Assembly (NCBI GenBank): GCA_902465495.1
Contig: CABQND010000014.1
Coordinates: 1-38,465, forward strand
Length of the DNA: 38,465 nucleotides
Reading direction: 5' to 3'
From: an uncultured Eubacteriales bacterium
GTDB taxonomy: Bacteria > Bacillota > Clostridia > Christensenellales > Borkfalkiaceae
The notes under the pieces are model-generated. The model saw nothing but the letters and a program-made list of their open reading frames with translations. It made no database searches and was not told where the DNA came from. The translations under genes and the position numbers were made by a program. Numbering within the stretch: position 1 is the first letter of the stretch; each line of letters opens with the position of its first letter. Positions 8,977 to 17,604 of this stretch are shown here, one piece after another.

Positions 8977-10860
8977 TTATTTACCCAGTACCGCAATATC
9001 CGAAATGGCATGTTCTGTACTGACGCCCGGAATTTTGATCGTGATCTCATTCACAAGCATCGGCGCAAATTCAATGATGAAACTGCCGCCCGGAATATAT
9101 TCACCGTCAGAGGTATAGTATTTATCCCAATAGAAATCGAGATTGGACGTATACGCCGTTCCGGCAACTTTTGCATCGTCATCTTTAAAGCTGAACTCAA
9201 CCGATTCAATGCGGTTAAATGCAAGATCATAATTGCTGCTGTTATATATGAACAGAGCACAAATTTCACGATACTCGCTGAATTTGAGCGTGATCTCCGC
9301 TGTGCCCGCATTCATGACAAATTCGGAAACAACTCCGTCGTCATGGATCATCACTGCGTCGTCATTGAGATACTTGACGTCGCTCCCGTCCTTGACATTT
9401 GATGCCGTCACCGTAGCTTCCGGTGCAATATTCGACCATTCGCCTGTTGTCTGCGGCATATATGCATAGCTGCCGCCGTTCGCGTGCAAAACCTGCTCAT
9501 TATCCGAATTGGTTACCCAAACCAGCGAATCAAAAGCGATCGCACGGGACGAGTTACCCGTAACGCGGTCGGTGTGCGCATGGTACACGATAAACATCTT
9601 GCCGTCTTTTTCAACTACACTGTTATGACCTGTACCGGACATCCAGGAGCAGGAAGGATCAGCATACAGAAGCCAGCCGCCCTGTTCGCGCGTAAGTTTG
9701 GTAAAGGGACCGTTCGGGCTGTCGCTAACGGCAAGGCGCACCGAATACATCTTGTCCGTAAACGTATTTACCGAGAGCATTAAATAATATTTTTGGTTGC
9801 TCTCATTATAAATCACAAACGGTGCTTCGTTTACCCTGCCCTCGTTGAGCGCTTCTTCTTGTCCTTCGAGCGTCAATTTATTTGTTTCGGTAAGGAGTCG
9901 AACATTTGCATAATTTTCGTTTTCATCCAAAAGCGGACGCCAATATTCATCCATTTGCATTACGCAAATCGAAGAAGTACTGTGGCCGCTGCCAAGGTCG
10001 CGGACAAAATACAAATATTTATCACCTGTCTGAGGATCAATAAACGGGCTCGCGTCGATGACTTTCATATAGCCGTCGCCAGCTTCTTTCGTAAGATAAT
10101 CGCCGTCGTCTTCACCCTCTTTCTGTTCGCGCATATCGCGGAAATCCACGAGCGCGGGATAGACGTAAAGGGAGCCTTCTGCCAAACCTGCCGATTTTGC
10201 CGCTTCGTTATCCTCTACGGGCGCAAGCTTTTCCTGCCAGTAAGCGAGCAGATCTTTCTCTTCTTGCGTTGCATCGGCAGATGCTTCCACACCCTGAATA
10301 TAGATCGCATATTGTTCAAAGGGACCCTGCGGATTTTCGCTGACCGCACAGTCGATATAAAAATCTAAGCCCCGGAACAGATACGCCGCATTGTAAAACA
10401 TCATATACAGCCCGAGATCTTCATCGTAAATTACTTCGGGCGCCCAGAAATTGGTTGTTGCAAAGGAAGTAAATGTATACCCTTCCTCATCGTAAAAGTT
10501 AACCGGATTGTATGCCACACCCATGCATTCCCATTGATTCAGATCTTTACTGCGGAAAGCCTGATATCCGCTTGCACCGATCTGATCACTGGTGACATAC
10601 ATATAAAAATATCCGGCCTGATCGCCTTCCTCAATGTAAATAACGGAAGGATCCGCACCAAGTTCTTCAAGATCGTTCTGGTACACGGTTTCACGGTTGT
10701 ATTCTTTTTCTTCTTCACCTTCCGCGGGAGCTTTATACTCGTAATATTCCAGAGGAACGTTGACATTGCCATACCCTGCCGTTTCGGATGAACATCCTGC
10801 TGCGGCGAGTACGCCGAATACCATGACCGTGCCGAGAAGCAAAGCCAGGAATTTCTTCAT
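8977..10860 (-). CDS. GH43 lipoprotein glycosidase with C-terminal F5/8-type domain (paralogue B)
   Basis: 627 aa from ATG at 10860, preceded by GGAGGTATTT; a longer in-frame start at 10929 would bury the signal peptide and overlap the permease gene, so it is rejected. The lipobox is AAAGCSS with Cys23. The propeller shows GADPSVIY (base Asp), NFWAPEVIYDEDLG, FIDPQTGDKYLYFVRD, NEAPFVIYNES (general acid Glu) and GTGHNSVVEKDG. The C-terminal discoidin-like domain begins at WSNIAPEATVTASN and ends AISDIAVLGK. It shares most residues with paralogue A, so one arose by duplication. It lies 16 bp after the MalG-like permease gene, so importer and enzyme are likely made together. Confidence 0.9.
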   Translation of the reverse strand: MKKFLALLLGTVMVFGVLAAAGCSSETAGYGNVNVPLEYYEYKAPAEGEEEKEYNRETVYQNDLEELGADPSVIYIEEGDQAGYFYMYVTSDQIGASGYQAFRSKDLNQWECMGVAYNPVNFYDEEGYTFTSFATTNFWAPEVIYDEDLGLYMMFYNAAYLFRGLDFYIDCAVSENPQGPFEQYAIYIQGVEASADATQEEKDLLAYWQEKLAPVEDNEAAKSAGLAEGSLYVYPALVDFRDMREQKEGEDDGDYLTKEAGDGYMKVIDASPFIDPQTGDKYLYFVRDLGSGHSTSSICVMQMDEYWRPLLDENENYANVRLLTETNKLTLEGQEEALNEGRVNEAPFVIYNESNQKYYLMLSVNTFTDKMYSVRLAVSDSPNGPFTKLTREQGGWLLYADPSCSWMSGTGHNSVVEKDGKMFIVYHAHTDRVTGNSSRAIAFDSLVWVTNSDNEQVLHANGGSYAYMPQTTGEWSNIAPEATVTASNVKDGSDVKYLNDDAVMIHDDGVVSEFVMNAGTAEITLKFSEYREICALFIYNSSNYDLAFNRIESVEFSFKDDDAKVAGTAYTSNLDFYWDKYYTSDGEYIPGGSFIIEFAPMLVNEITIKIPGVSTEHAISDIAVLGK

Positions 10861-10876
10861 AAATACCTCCTGAGTT

Positions 10877-11830
10877 TTATTTAAGACCGGATGACGCGAT
10901 ACCTTCGATAAAGTATTTCTGCGCCACAATGTAGATGATAACCGTCGGGAGCAACGCTACAAGCGTGCCCGCCATGATGGACGGCCAGTTGGAGTTGTAC
11001 TGGTTGACAAACGTCGTCAGCGCGATCTGCAACGTCTGCAACGGGGGGCTCGTCAGATAGAGCAACGGTCCGAAATAATCGTTATAGCCGCCGACAAAGC
11101 CCAGAACACCCTGCGCGATCAGCGCGGGTTTGGACAGCGGGACCATGATCCAGAAAAAGATGCCGACATACCCCAGCCCGTCCAGCTTTGCAGCTTCCAG
11201 CGTTTCCGTCGGGATACCCGTAAAGAACTGACGCAGATAGAACACGCACGCCGCCGCACCGAACATACCGGGGATCATGAGCGGCAGAGGCGTTCCGCGC
11301 CAGCCGATCAGATCGTAAATGGTGAATGCGGGAACCAGCGTCACCATGCCCGGGATCATCATCGTCGCGAGCAGGATACCGAACAGAATGTTTTTGCCGC
11401 GGAAACGCAGTTTTGCAAATGCGTATGCCGCGAGCGCCGACGTGAACAGACCGAGCAGCGTCGGAGGAATAATGATCCACAGCGTATTCAGAAAACCCGT
11501 CAGAATCGCTGTATATGCGTTCGCGATCGGCTTTTCGAATACCTGCGCATACCCTTCGAAGCTGAAGCCCATGGTCGGCCACCAGGTGAAGTTCGTGCTG
11601 TTCGCTTCGTCCCACTGTTTGAAACTCGTCACGATGACGATGTAAAAAGGAACGAGGATCCACAGCGTAAACAACACCAAAATGATGTACATCACGATTT
11701 TTTTCGCGATGTTGGTGCCGTTCGCACTCATTTTGCGGATCTTGCGGGGAGCTTCGAGCACTGCTTCGCCGCCTTGCACCGCGGCGGTCTCTTCTACAGT
11801 ATTTTCAAACAATTCTTCATTATTCATCAT
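10877..11830 (-). CDS. Sugar ABC transporter permease (MalG/CUT1 type)
   Basis: 317 aa inner-membrane protein with about six membrane segments, starting after a roughly 40-residue hydrophilic N-terminus (IVMYIILVLFTLWILVPFYIVIV). The EAA loop that docks the ATPase is EAAKLDGLGYVGIFFWIMVPL. It follows the SBP and MalF-like genes in the standard CUT1 order and its start overlaps the upstream permease stop by 11 bp. It should import oligosaccharides. The cluster has no ATPase gene, so a shared MsmX-type ATPase encoded elsewhere is expected from family knowledge. Confidence 0.93.
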   Translation of the reverse strand: MMNNEELFENTVEETAAVQGGEAVLEAPRKIRKMSANGTNIAKKIVMYIILVLFTLWILVPFYIVIVTSFKQWDEANSTNFTWWPTMGFSFEGYAQVFEKPIANAYTAILTGFLNTLWIIIPPTLLGLFTSALAAYAFAKLRFRGKNILFGILLATMMIPGMVTLVPAFTIYDLIGWRGTPLPLMIPGMFGAAACVFYLRQFFTGIPTETLEAAKLDGLGYVGIFFWIMVPLSKPALIAQGVLGFVGGYNDYFGPLLYLTSPPLQTLQIALTTFVNQYNSNWPSIMAGTLVALLPTVIIYIVAQKYFIEGIASSGLK

Positions 11831-12830
11831 AGCTCACCCACTTTTTCGATCCCCAGAAGTTGAACGCCACGACAACCGCAATGAACAGTGCCAAAATCCA
11901 ACCTACCGCAGTCGCAATACCGATATCCGATCCGCCCTGCGCCTGGAACAGCTCACGGTACAGATAGAAAACGATCGTCAACCCCTTATAACCCGGTCCT
12001 CCGCTCGGTGCCATGACCTGGAACTGCGTAAACGCCTGCAGTGAACCGATGACGCCCGTGATCAGCAGATAGAAGATCGTGGGCGAGATCGCCGGCAAGG
12101 TGATGCAGAAAAACTTAGTGAACATGCCCGCGCCGTCGATATCCGCCGCCTCGTAGCAGTTGCGGTTGACGTTCGTCATTGCCGCCATCAGCAAAATAAT
12201 GTTGAATCCCGTACCGCCCCAGATGAGGATAACATACATGACGGGCATGAATGTGCTTTCCGAACCAAGCCAGTTAATGTTCTCCTTGATTATGCCGAGA
12301 TTGCGCAGTACCGCGTTCAGCACGCCGTAATTGTAGTTGAAGATCCACTGCCACATGAACGTGACCGCAACCATCGAGCAGACGTACGGAATAAAATACA
12401 CCGTCTGGAAAAATTTCTTTCCGCGGTTGCAGTTGGTCAGAAGCGTGCTGATGATGATGGAGATCACGAGCGAGATCAGCGTCGCCCCGATCACAAACAG
12501 CGTGTTGACAACAGACCGCCAAAACATCGAATCGGAAAGAACATCCTGAAAGTTTTGGAATCCCACAAATTCCGCCGTATTCAGCCGCAATCCCTTAAAC
12601 TGATTGAAGCATATGTATAATGAAAATATGAGCGGAATAAAACCAAAGATCAAAAAGCCTAAAATAGGGATGCAACTCATCCCCCAGCCCATCAATTCTT
12701 CCTTATCCGTTTTGCGCCGTTTGGGGGCACGCATAGGTGCGCGCCCGCCTTCGGCATCGCCCTCCGGGAGAGCGATCAATTCATCCGTTACGTCCTCGTT
12801 CGGAGCGATAACGTCTTCTATCTTTTCCAT
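11820..12830 (-). CDS. Sugar ABC transporter permease (MalF/CUT1 type)
   Basis: 336 aa with an acidic then basic cytoplasmic N-terminus of about 50 residues (APNEDVTDELIALPEGDAEG, then RAPKRRKTDKEE) and six membrane segments starting at GMSCIPILGFLIFGFIPLIF. The EAA loop reads YEAADIDGAGMFTKFFCITL, the MalF-type docking motif. It lies 12 bp after the binding-protein gene and overlaps the MalG-like gene, so the three importer genes form one unit. Confidence 0.93.
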   Translation of the reverse strand: MEKIEDVIAPNEDVTDELIALPEGDAEGGRAPMRAPKRRKTDKEELMGWGMSCIPILGFLIFGFIPLIFSLYICFNQFKGLRLNTAEFVGFQNFQDVLSDSMFWRSVVNTLFVIGATLISLVISIIISTLLTNCNRGKKFFQTVYFIPYVCSMVAVTFMWQWIFNYNYGVLNAVLRNLGIIKENINWLGSESTFMPVMYVILIWGGTGFNIILLMAAMTNVNRNCYEAADIDGAGMFTKFFCITLPAISPTIFYLLITGVIGSLQAFTQFQVMAPSGGPGYKGLTIVFYLYRELFQAQGGSDIGIATAVGWILALFIAVVVAFNFWGSKKWVSYDE

Positions 12831-12842
12831 ATTCTTTTCCCC

Positions 12843-14696
12843 TTACTGAATTGTATTCTTGGGAGTATAATTGGTATATGCGTACAACACATTTTGCGTC
12901 TTTTTGTTATTATTTGTGAAAAGTTCGTTGACCGTCATCTCACCTTCACGGACTTTGGAGTTCAGGTCGTTCGCCCAGTCGTCGATCCACTTGCCGTCGG
13001 GCAGATACCACCAGTCACCGGGGGTCTCATAAGCAGCAGCTTCCACAAATACAATGGAGTTCTTCGGATCCTGATCGGGTTGCAGGAATACATCCGAATT
13101 CGCAAGCTCGATCTGGTTCGGGATGCAGAAGCCCTTTTCGGACTGCATCGTCTGCCCTTCTTCGCCCGCTACATAGCGCAGGAACATCCAAGCAGCAGCT
13201 TTCGCCTTACTGCCTTCTGCGATTGCAAGGCCTACTGAACCGCTGTGCCCTGCAGAAATACCGTGCACGGTGATGTCTCCGTCATTGTCATATTCCTTGT
13301 AAACGGGCAGAGGAGCAACGTCCCAGCTGCCTTTAGCAAGCGAAGACGCGCTGCGCAGGAAGGTCGTCTCCCAGCGTCCGTCGACGAACATTCCGATGTC
13401 GCCGCTTACGAACAAGTCTTCCGCCTGCTGCGATCCGAGCGTATCTGCGCCGATCGAAATTTTGCCTTTGCCCTTTTTCACTGTGCCGTCCGACTTCGTG
13501 CCGACAGGCGTCGATGTGTCTGTCGTCAACGCGCAGAACTCCAAGAATGCATCCAGCTGCGAAGGAAGCTGATTCAGCTGTTTGCTCTTCACCGCACTTG
13601 TGATCTCCGGACGAATGTTCGCTTGCGTTGCATTATCAGGATTATTATAGGTTTCCGCCGTGAACTTGTCCTGATAAGAAATGATCTCGCCCGGCTGATA
13701 AGTATGATCGTTTACCTTGAAAGGCTGCGCATTGTCCGCAACGATGTAATTGTACGTCGCGTCGCTGAGCGTAAAGTCATAGTATCCGTTGCCGTCCGTA
13801 TCCGTCACATATTCGACGCAGTCGCCGCCAACCGACCAACCATAAGAGAACCACCATTCGGTGAAGAATCCGTAGTCGCACAGTTCTTCTTCCATCATCG
13901 CAAGGGCAAGATCGGTCGTTTCATCCCAGCTCATCGCCACGCGGTTGTTGAAATACCATTTGCCGTCAAGCTGGAAATACCCTTTCTCTTGAACCGTTCC
14001 GTTAATGCCGTACTCCGCCTTGGTCTTGCCGTTGCCATCTACATAACTACCACCGGCATTGAACGCTTCCAACTGATTGGCCGGAACACTGATGATCGTG
14101 ACGCCCAACGCCTCTATATAATTCTTGTTGTAGTAAATGACCGTCGGGCCGATATCTTTCGGCAGTGCCCACAGCGCTGCGGTATCGGTCACTGTCGCAT
14201 TTTCTACGTCATAACGGTAACGCTGAATACCCTGTTCCCAGATCTTACCGTCGGCAAGGAACATTTCCTCAATTCCGGGATAAACATAATTCCCTTCATC
14301 ATCTTTAATGTCCAGCTGCGCGATATATTCATTCGCCGCCCAAGATTTTACAAGGCTGTCCTCGACATACACGACGTCCGGCGTTTTAGAGCTCGCCAAA
14401 GCTGTCGATGCCTGCGAAGAATAGCTGCTTGCCGGCTGTGCCGTGTATTTTACAGTAATCTTATTCTCTTTACCGACCGTTGCATTGAATTCATCTACAA
14501 TGCGTCCGAATACTTCGACCTCAGCTTCATCGCCATAGCCCCAGAACTGGACCGTTGTACCATCCGCAGAGGGCTTATAATCCCCGCCTTCAAACGAACC
14601 GTCGGTTGTGCCGCTGCAAGCAGCGAGCGCAGATGCACAGGTAGCTGTCATCACCGTCGCCATTGCAAGTACCATCAACTTCTTGAATACTTTCAT
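12843..14696 (-). CDS. Extracellular sugar-binding lipoprotein of ABC importer
   Basis: 617 aa, longer than the usual 420-450 aa for CUT1 binding proteins. The signal peptide ends in a lipobox (ASALAACSGTT). The mature start VQFWGYGDEAEVEVFGRIVD and later motifs (TPDVVYVEDSLVKSWA, IGMFVDGRWETTFLR, WMFLRYVAGEEGQ) fit a family 1 extracellular solute-binding protein. The extra length includes an insertion near residues 215-370 with NGKTKAEYGING and other linker-like stretches. AGGAGG lies upstream of ATG at 14696. It captures oligosaccharide outside the cell for the two permeases. A LacI-type operator sits 75 bp upstream. Confidence 0.92.
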   Translation of the reverse strand: MKVFKKLMVLAMATVMTATCASALAACSGTTDGSFEGGDYKPSADGTTVQFWGYGDEAEVEVFGRIVDEFNATVGKENKITVKYTAQPASSYSSQASTALASSKTPDVVYVEDSLVKSWAANEYIAQLDIKDDEGNYVYPGIEEMFLADGKIWEQGIQRYRYDVENATVTDTAALWALPKDIGPTVIYYNKNYIEALGVTIISVPANQLEAFNAGGSYVDGNGKTKAEYGINGTVQEKGYFQLDGKWYFNNRVAMSWDETTDLALAMMEEELCDYGFFTEWWFSYGWSVGGDCVEYVTDTDGNGYYDFTLSDATYNYIVADNAQPFKVNDHTYQPGEIISYQDKFTAETYNNPDNATQANIRPEITSAVKSKQLNQLPSQLDAFLEFCALTTDTSTPVGTKSDGTVKKGKGKISIGADTLGSQQAEDLFVSGDIGMFVDGRWETTFLRSASSLAKGSWDVAPLPVYKEYDNDGDITVHGISAGHSGSVGLAIAEGSKAKAAAWMFLRYVAGEEGQTMQSEKGFCIPNQIELANSDVFLQPDQDPKNSIVFVEAAAYETPGDWWYLPDGKWIDDWANDLNSKVREGEMTVNELFTNNNKKTQNVLYAYTNYTPKNTIQ

Positions 14697-14743
14697 CTCG
14701 ATCCTCCTATCGATGAAAATTTATTGCGAACGTCTTTCTTCCG

Positions 14744-14770
14744 ATTTTATCTTTTCCGCCACACACTCAA
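14744..14770 (-). promoter_or_regulatory. Possible promoter of the importer/glycosidase operon
   Basis: On the minus strand TTGAGT (14765-14770) and TAAAAT (14744-14749) are separated by 15 bp, shorter than ideal. The -35 box directly abuts the operator palindrome, a position where a bound repressor would block polymerase. This is a weak motif match. Confidence 0.35.
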
Positions 14771-14790
14771 CCACATTAACGTTAATGTGG
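14771..14790. promoter_or_regulatory. LacI-family operator, perfect 20-bp palindrome
   Basis: CCACATTAACGTTAATGTGG is a perfect inverted repeat with a central CG step, the usual form of LacI/GalR-family operators. It lies between the regulator gene and the binding-protein gene, 75 bp before the start of the latter. A near-copy precedes the regulator gene itself. Confidence 0.85.
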
Positions 14791-14886
14791 CTTTTAAATT
14801 CAGGGAGTTTTTTCCTCCCCTTCGTTCATCGCCCCGGAAAAACCGACGTCACATTGCCTTATCATTTGAGCCTCTAAATCTGGTTT

Positions 14887-14928
14887 GTTTTTCTGCCGCA
14901 AGGCAGAAAAACAAGAGCCGGCTCTTGT
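14887..14928. other. Hairpin plus adjacent 18-bp palindrome downstream of lacI-type gene
   Basis: GTTTTTCTGCC (14887-14897) pairs with GGCAGAAAAAC (14902-14912) around a GCAA loop. A perfect palindrome ACAAGAGCCGGCTCTTGT follows at 14911-14928. They lie just past the regulator stop (14977) and before the operator. The T-run is at the wrong side of the stem for a canonical terminator on either strand, so their role as transcript ends is unproven. Confidence 0.45.
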
Positions 14929-14976
14929 CGGATCCGCATAGACTGCGAACCGTTCGAGGAAATCCCCCGTTTTTTA

Positions 14977-15951
14977 TCATTCTTCGCCGTATTCTACGAC
15001 ATTTACTTCCAAAACGCGGCTGCGGCTTGCTCCTTCATACAAACCTTCCACGCGCTGAATCAGCAAATTCACCGATTCCTCAGCAAGTTTGTCCTTATCC
15101 GCTGAAATAGTCGCGCAATCACCGGGCACTTTAAATTCTTGACGAATATTATCATACCCGATCACGCAAATATCCGTCCGGTTGCGGCGCTGCAGCAAAT
15201 ACTGCGTAGACATTGCTATGTAATCATTAAAGCAAGCAATCCCGTCACAAGCGGGATGATTCGTCAATACCTCATCCAGCATTTCCTGATATGTATGGTC
15301 GCGTACAAGAACTACTTCGCCTTGCACATCTTTTTCCGATACACATTTGCTGAATCCATCAGAACGTTCTTTCGCGCACGAAATATCCAGATTGTCCACC
15401 AAAAAACACAGATTCTTGCAACCTTTTCCGATCAAATATTCCGCTGCAAGATATCCCCCTCGCACGTCGTCGGTGTATACATAATCCATTTGCGACTGCG
15501 CACAATGACGCCCCAGCACAACGACCGGAAGTTTCCCCTGCATCGCACGGTTGCTGAATCCTTCGCTTGGCTCCAAAAAGCTGAGAAGCCCGTCCACATT
15601 GCGAGACAAAAGCTTTTCATAGGTCGCTTCCGTGATCTTCTCCCCGTTCTCAACTACCGTCAGAAAATCATAACCCGACCGAGACAAATATTTTGTCAAG
15701 TAATGCGTCATTATATTATAATATGGATTAAAGAGGTTATCAAACAAGATCGCTACAGTGTACGACTTTCCCCGTTTTAATGAAGACGCCGCAAAATTCG
15801 GTACATACCCTAACCTCTTCGCTGTCTCCGTCACACGTTTTTTTGTCAGTTCCGAAATATCCGATTTATTGTGCAAGGCTCGGGAAACCGAATTGACCGT
15901 CAGCCCCGTCGCCATAGCCACATCTTTTAATGTACACCTCTTTGCCATCAT
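14977..15951 (-). CDS. LacI-family transcriptional regulator of the glycan locus
   Basis: 324 aa. The N-terminal helix-turn-helix is clear (CTLKDVAMATGLTVNSVSRALHNKSDIS), with the hinge KRLGYVPNFAASSLKRGKSYTV at about residues 45-65. A periplasmic-binding-protein-like effector domain follows (VAILFDNLFNPYYNIMTHYL, VDGLLSF, DYVYTDDVRGGYLAAEYL, CDGIACFNDYIAMS, VIGYDNI). It probably represses the downstream importer and glycosidase genes and itself until an oligosaccharide binds; repression rather than activation is inferred from operator positions. It starts at one of two adjacent ATGs (15951 or 15948). Confidence 0.93.
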   Translation of the reverse strand: MMAKRCTLKDVAMATGLTVNSVSRALHNKSDISELTKKRVTETAKRLGYVPNFAASSLKRGKSYTVAILFDNLFNPYYNIMTHYLTKYLSRSGYDFLTVVENGEKITEATYEKLLSRNVDGLLSFLEPSEGFSNRAMQGKLPVVVLGRHCAQSQMDYVYTDDVRGGYLAAEYLIGKGCKNLCFLVDNLDISCAKERSDGFSKCVSEKDVQGEVVLVRDHTYQEMLDEVLTNHPACDGIACFNDYIAMSTQYLLQRRNRTDICVIGYDNIRQEFKVPGDCATISADKDKLAEESVNLLIQRVEGLYEGASRSRVLEVNVVEYGEE

Positions 15952-15975
15952 CTTTTCCGCGTTACTTGAATTTCA

Positions 15976-15991
15976 ACATGAACGTTAATGT
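15976..15991. promoter_or_regulatory. Second LacI-type operator (autoregulatory)
   Basis: ACATGAACGTTAATGT differs from the core of the 14771-14790 operator (ACATTAACGTTAATGT) at one base. It lies between the promoter at 16007-16034 and the regulator start at 15951, shortly downstream of the expected transcription start, where a bound repressor would block elongation. Confidence 0.75.
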
Positions 15992-16006
15992 CCTGCTTGC
16001 AAAAAA

Positions 16007-16034
16007 ATTATAACACAAAATTTTTATTTGTCAA
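16007..16034 (-). promoter_or_regulatory. Sigma-A promoter of the LacI-family gene
   Basis: On the minus strand TTGACA (16029-16034) and TATAAT (16007-16012) are both perfect consensus boxes with 16-bp spacing in an A/T-rich stretch. The start of transcription should be near base 16000. Confidence 0.85.
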
Positions 16035-16145
16035 TACCCTTTTTATAATTTTTACAAAAAAGTAATAAATCTTTCATAATTCGCACAAAGCTACACATTC
16101 CTATCGTATTTTTCATTGTCGGCGCCCGCTTTTTCTTGAAAAAAA

Positions 16146-16174
16146 TTGACAAACCATCTCTTATACTATATAAT
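16146..16174 (+). promoter_or_regulatory. Consensus sigma-A promoter of the small membrane protein gene
   Basis: TTGACA at 16146-16151 and TATAAT at 16169-16174 with exactly 17 bp between them, a perfect consensus promoter. It is followed by AGGAGG and the ATG at 16210. It points away from the lacI-type promoter. Confidence 0.92.
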
Positions 16175-16209
16175 GACAATATACTTTTTCAAACACAGGA
16201 GGTAAATCA

Positions 16210-16512
16210 ATGTTTAAAGGTTTGGAAAAAGTGTTCGACATCATCGGAGAGATCCTTGCAGTCGTGTTGGTCGTTGTTTTTGCACTTCTTATCATCAATG
16301 CAAATTTCAACTTCCTTCCGGACGGTGTACTCAATGTATTCAAAGTCATCCAGACTTACGGCGCACTTGTATTGATCGCTGTCGTAGGACTGGAAGCGAT
16401 GGCAAAACGCAATTTCATCTTTCAGATTATTTTCTTGATCTTGCTTGCAGTCATCGTTGTGTTTTTATTCTTCCCCGACACCTACAACAACTTTATCGGT
16501 TTGATCGGCTGA
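16210..16512 (+). CDS. Small hydrophobic membrane protein, unknown function
   Basis: 100 aa with three hydrophobic segments: about residues 12-30 (IIGEILAVVLVVVFALLII), 47-63 (TYGALVLIAVVGLEAM) and 70-90 (FIFQIIFLILLAVIVVFLFF). Short loops include PDGVLNVF and AKRN. ACAGGAGGTAAATCA gives a strong ribosome site, and the consensus promoter and strong terminator make it an isolated, probably well-expressed single-gene unit. I recognise no family. Confidence 0.85.
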   Translation: MFKGLEKVFDIIGEILAVVLVVVFALLIINANFNFLPDGVLNVFKVIQTYGALVLIAVVGLEAMAKRNFIFQIIFLILLAVIVVFLFFPDTYNNFIGLIG

Positions 16513-16544
16513 CCTTAAACCGAAAATCAATGATCGTAAACACT

Positions 16545-16585
16545 AAAAAAGAGTCGGAACGCAAATTGCGTTTCCGACTCTTTTT
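16545..16585. terminator. Bidirectional intrinsic terminator
   Basis: AAAAAGAGTCGGAACGCAA pairs with TTGCGTTTCCGACTCTTTTT (one bulged base), giving an A-tract before and a T-tract after the stem in both directions. On the plus strand it ends the small membrane protein gene. On the minus strand it would serve a gene arriving from the right, which before the element inserted would have been rpmA. Confidence 0.9.
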
Positions 16586-16626
16586 CACCTGAACAATTCC
16601 CGCCCTGCGGCTGCTTTTAAAAAAAT

Positions 16627-16662
16627 CCCCTCGCTTTAGACGGGTGCTCGTAAGAAAGTAAT
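16627..16662 (+). repeat. Left terminal inverted repeat of the element
   Basis: Reading inward it starts CCCCTCGC and ends TAAGAAAGTAAT. The right end read inward on the other strand has the same length and both blocks, and 26 of 36 positions agree without gaps. Just inside, CGTAAG and GTAATT form a nested hairpin with AATTAC and CTTACG (16649-16683). This is likely the element's half of the attachment site. Confidence 0.75.
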
Positions 16663-16715
16663 TCACTCAAAATTACACTTACGGCATCTGTCAGACGGGA
16701 TTGGGTAAATGAAAT

Positions 16716-16759
16716 ATGCTGGACATGGTTGAAATCAACCGTGTCCAGCATGTTTTTTT
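16716..16759 (+). terminator. Terminator hairpin just inside the left end
   Basis: ATGCTGGACATGGTT (16716-16730) pairs with AACCGTGTCCAGCAT (16737-16751), a 15-bp stem with one T-G pair. A run of seven T follows on the plus strand (16753-16759). It would stop transcripts entering the element from the left and also lies just beyond the stop of the minus-strand XRE gene. Confidence 0.8.
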
Positions 16760-16761
16760 GC

Positions 16762-17604
16762 CTATTTGCGCTTTCTTTTTCCTTTTCCGTGGGTCATGTT
16801 GGTTTTCCCTCGCTGGTTAATAGAGGGTTTCAGGTGTTTGGACAGTTTCAAGACCTCTATTAGATTTACAAACTGCTCCATCGTGATCGCATCATAGTCA
16901 ATACCAAAGGTTGCGAGGAAAATGCGGGCCTGCTTTTCCGCATTGCTGCCTTTGTAGTTCGTGGCTTCCTGCAAACTCTTTTGCACATCCAGCGCCGGAG
17001 AATGGCTGTCAGCAGTGGTTGCATCATTTTGATGGGCTTCCCGAATATCCCGAAGGATCAGCTTCAAATCGTCAGAAATAACATGGCCAAAATACTCGTC
17101 CTCTTGTATTTGTGCAAGTTCCAGTGTCCGCAGATACAGATCATTTTCCGTTTCTCCCTGCTGCATCAGCACCATCTGGCGGACGGCTTGCAGTACAGCG
17201 TTCATATCGTTGATCCGCATATCAGCGATCCGATCCACATAAATCTCCGCATCCAGCATAATTTTCTGGAAATCATGGTGACAGATAATTTCCGACAGCA
17301 ACCGGGGATTGAATTTCCCAGCTTTCAGAACATCAACCGCATCATCACTCAGGTGCAGGGCACTCAGCTCTGTGTCTGAGTGATTTTTTTGTTCTGACAC
17401 CCCTAACAGATAGTCCGTAGTCACATGATAAAACTTTGCCAGCGTGACGATGGCAAAAGGGCTGATGTCCTTATAATCGTCATTCTCGTATTTGCCGAGT
17501 GCAGATTTGGAAAGCCCGGTCTGGTCGGCCAGCTGTTCTAAGGTAAGTCCGTGCTCCACCCGCAAATCCTTCAATTTTTCCTGAATCGTTAAGGTCGTAT
17601 TCAT
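16762..17604 (-). CDS. XRE-family regulator of the mobile element
   Basis: 280 aa from ATG at 17604, chosen for the GGAGG six bases upstream; a longer in-frame start at 17655 lacks a ribosome site. The N-terminal HTH spans about residues 5-65 (IQEKLKDLRVEHGLTLEQLADQTGLSKSALGKYEND, then YHVTTDYLLGVSE). The remaining 200 residues are a helical region with no catalytic motif, and the C-terminus is very basic (MTHGKGKRKRK). Divergently placed from the element's other genes, it probably represses its own promoter and that of the small gene at 18229, like a phage CI-type control gene (inference). Confidence 0.85.
   Translation of the reverse strand: MNTTLTIQEKLKDLRVEHGLTLEQLADQTGLSKSALGKYENDDYKDISPFAIVTLAKFYHVTTDYLLGVSEQKNHSDTELSALHLSDDAVDVLKAGKFNPRLLSEIICHHDFQKIMLDAEIYVDRIADMRINDMNAVLQAVRQMVLMQQGETENDLYLRTLELAQIQEDEYFGHVISDDLKLILRDIREAHQNDATTADSHSPALDVQKSLQEATNYKGSNAEKQARIFLATFGIDYDAITMEQFVNLIEVLKLSKHLKPSINQRGKTNMTHGKGKRKRK

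Noticed and set aside
13245..15110. 621-residue plus-strand open frame
   Set aside because: It is antisense to the binding-protein gene and runs through the operator region. It is rich in Arg/Cys without motifs.
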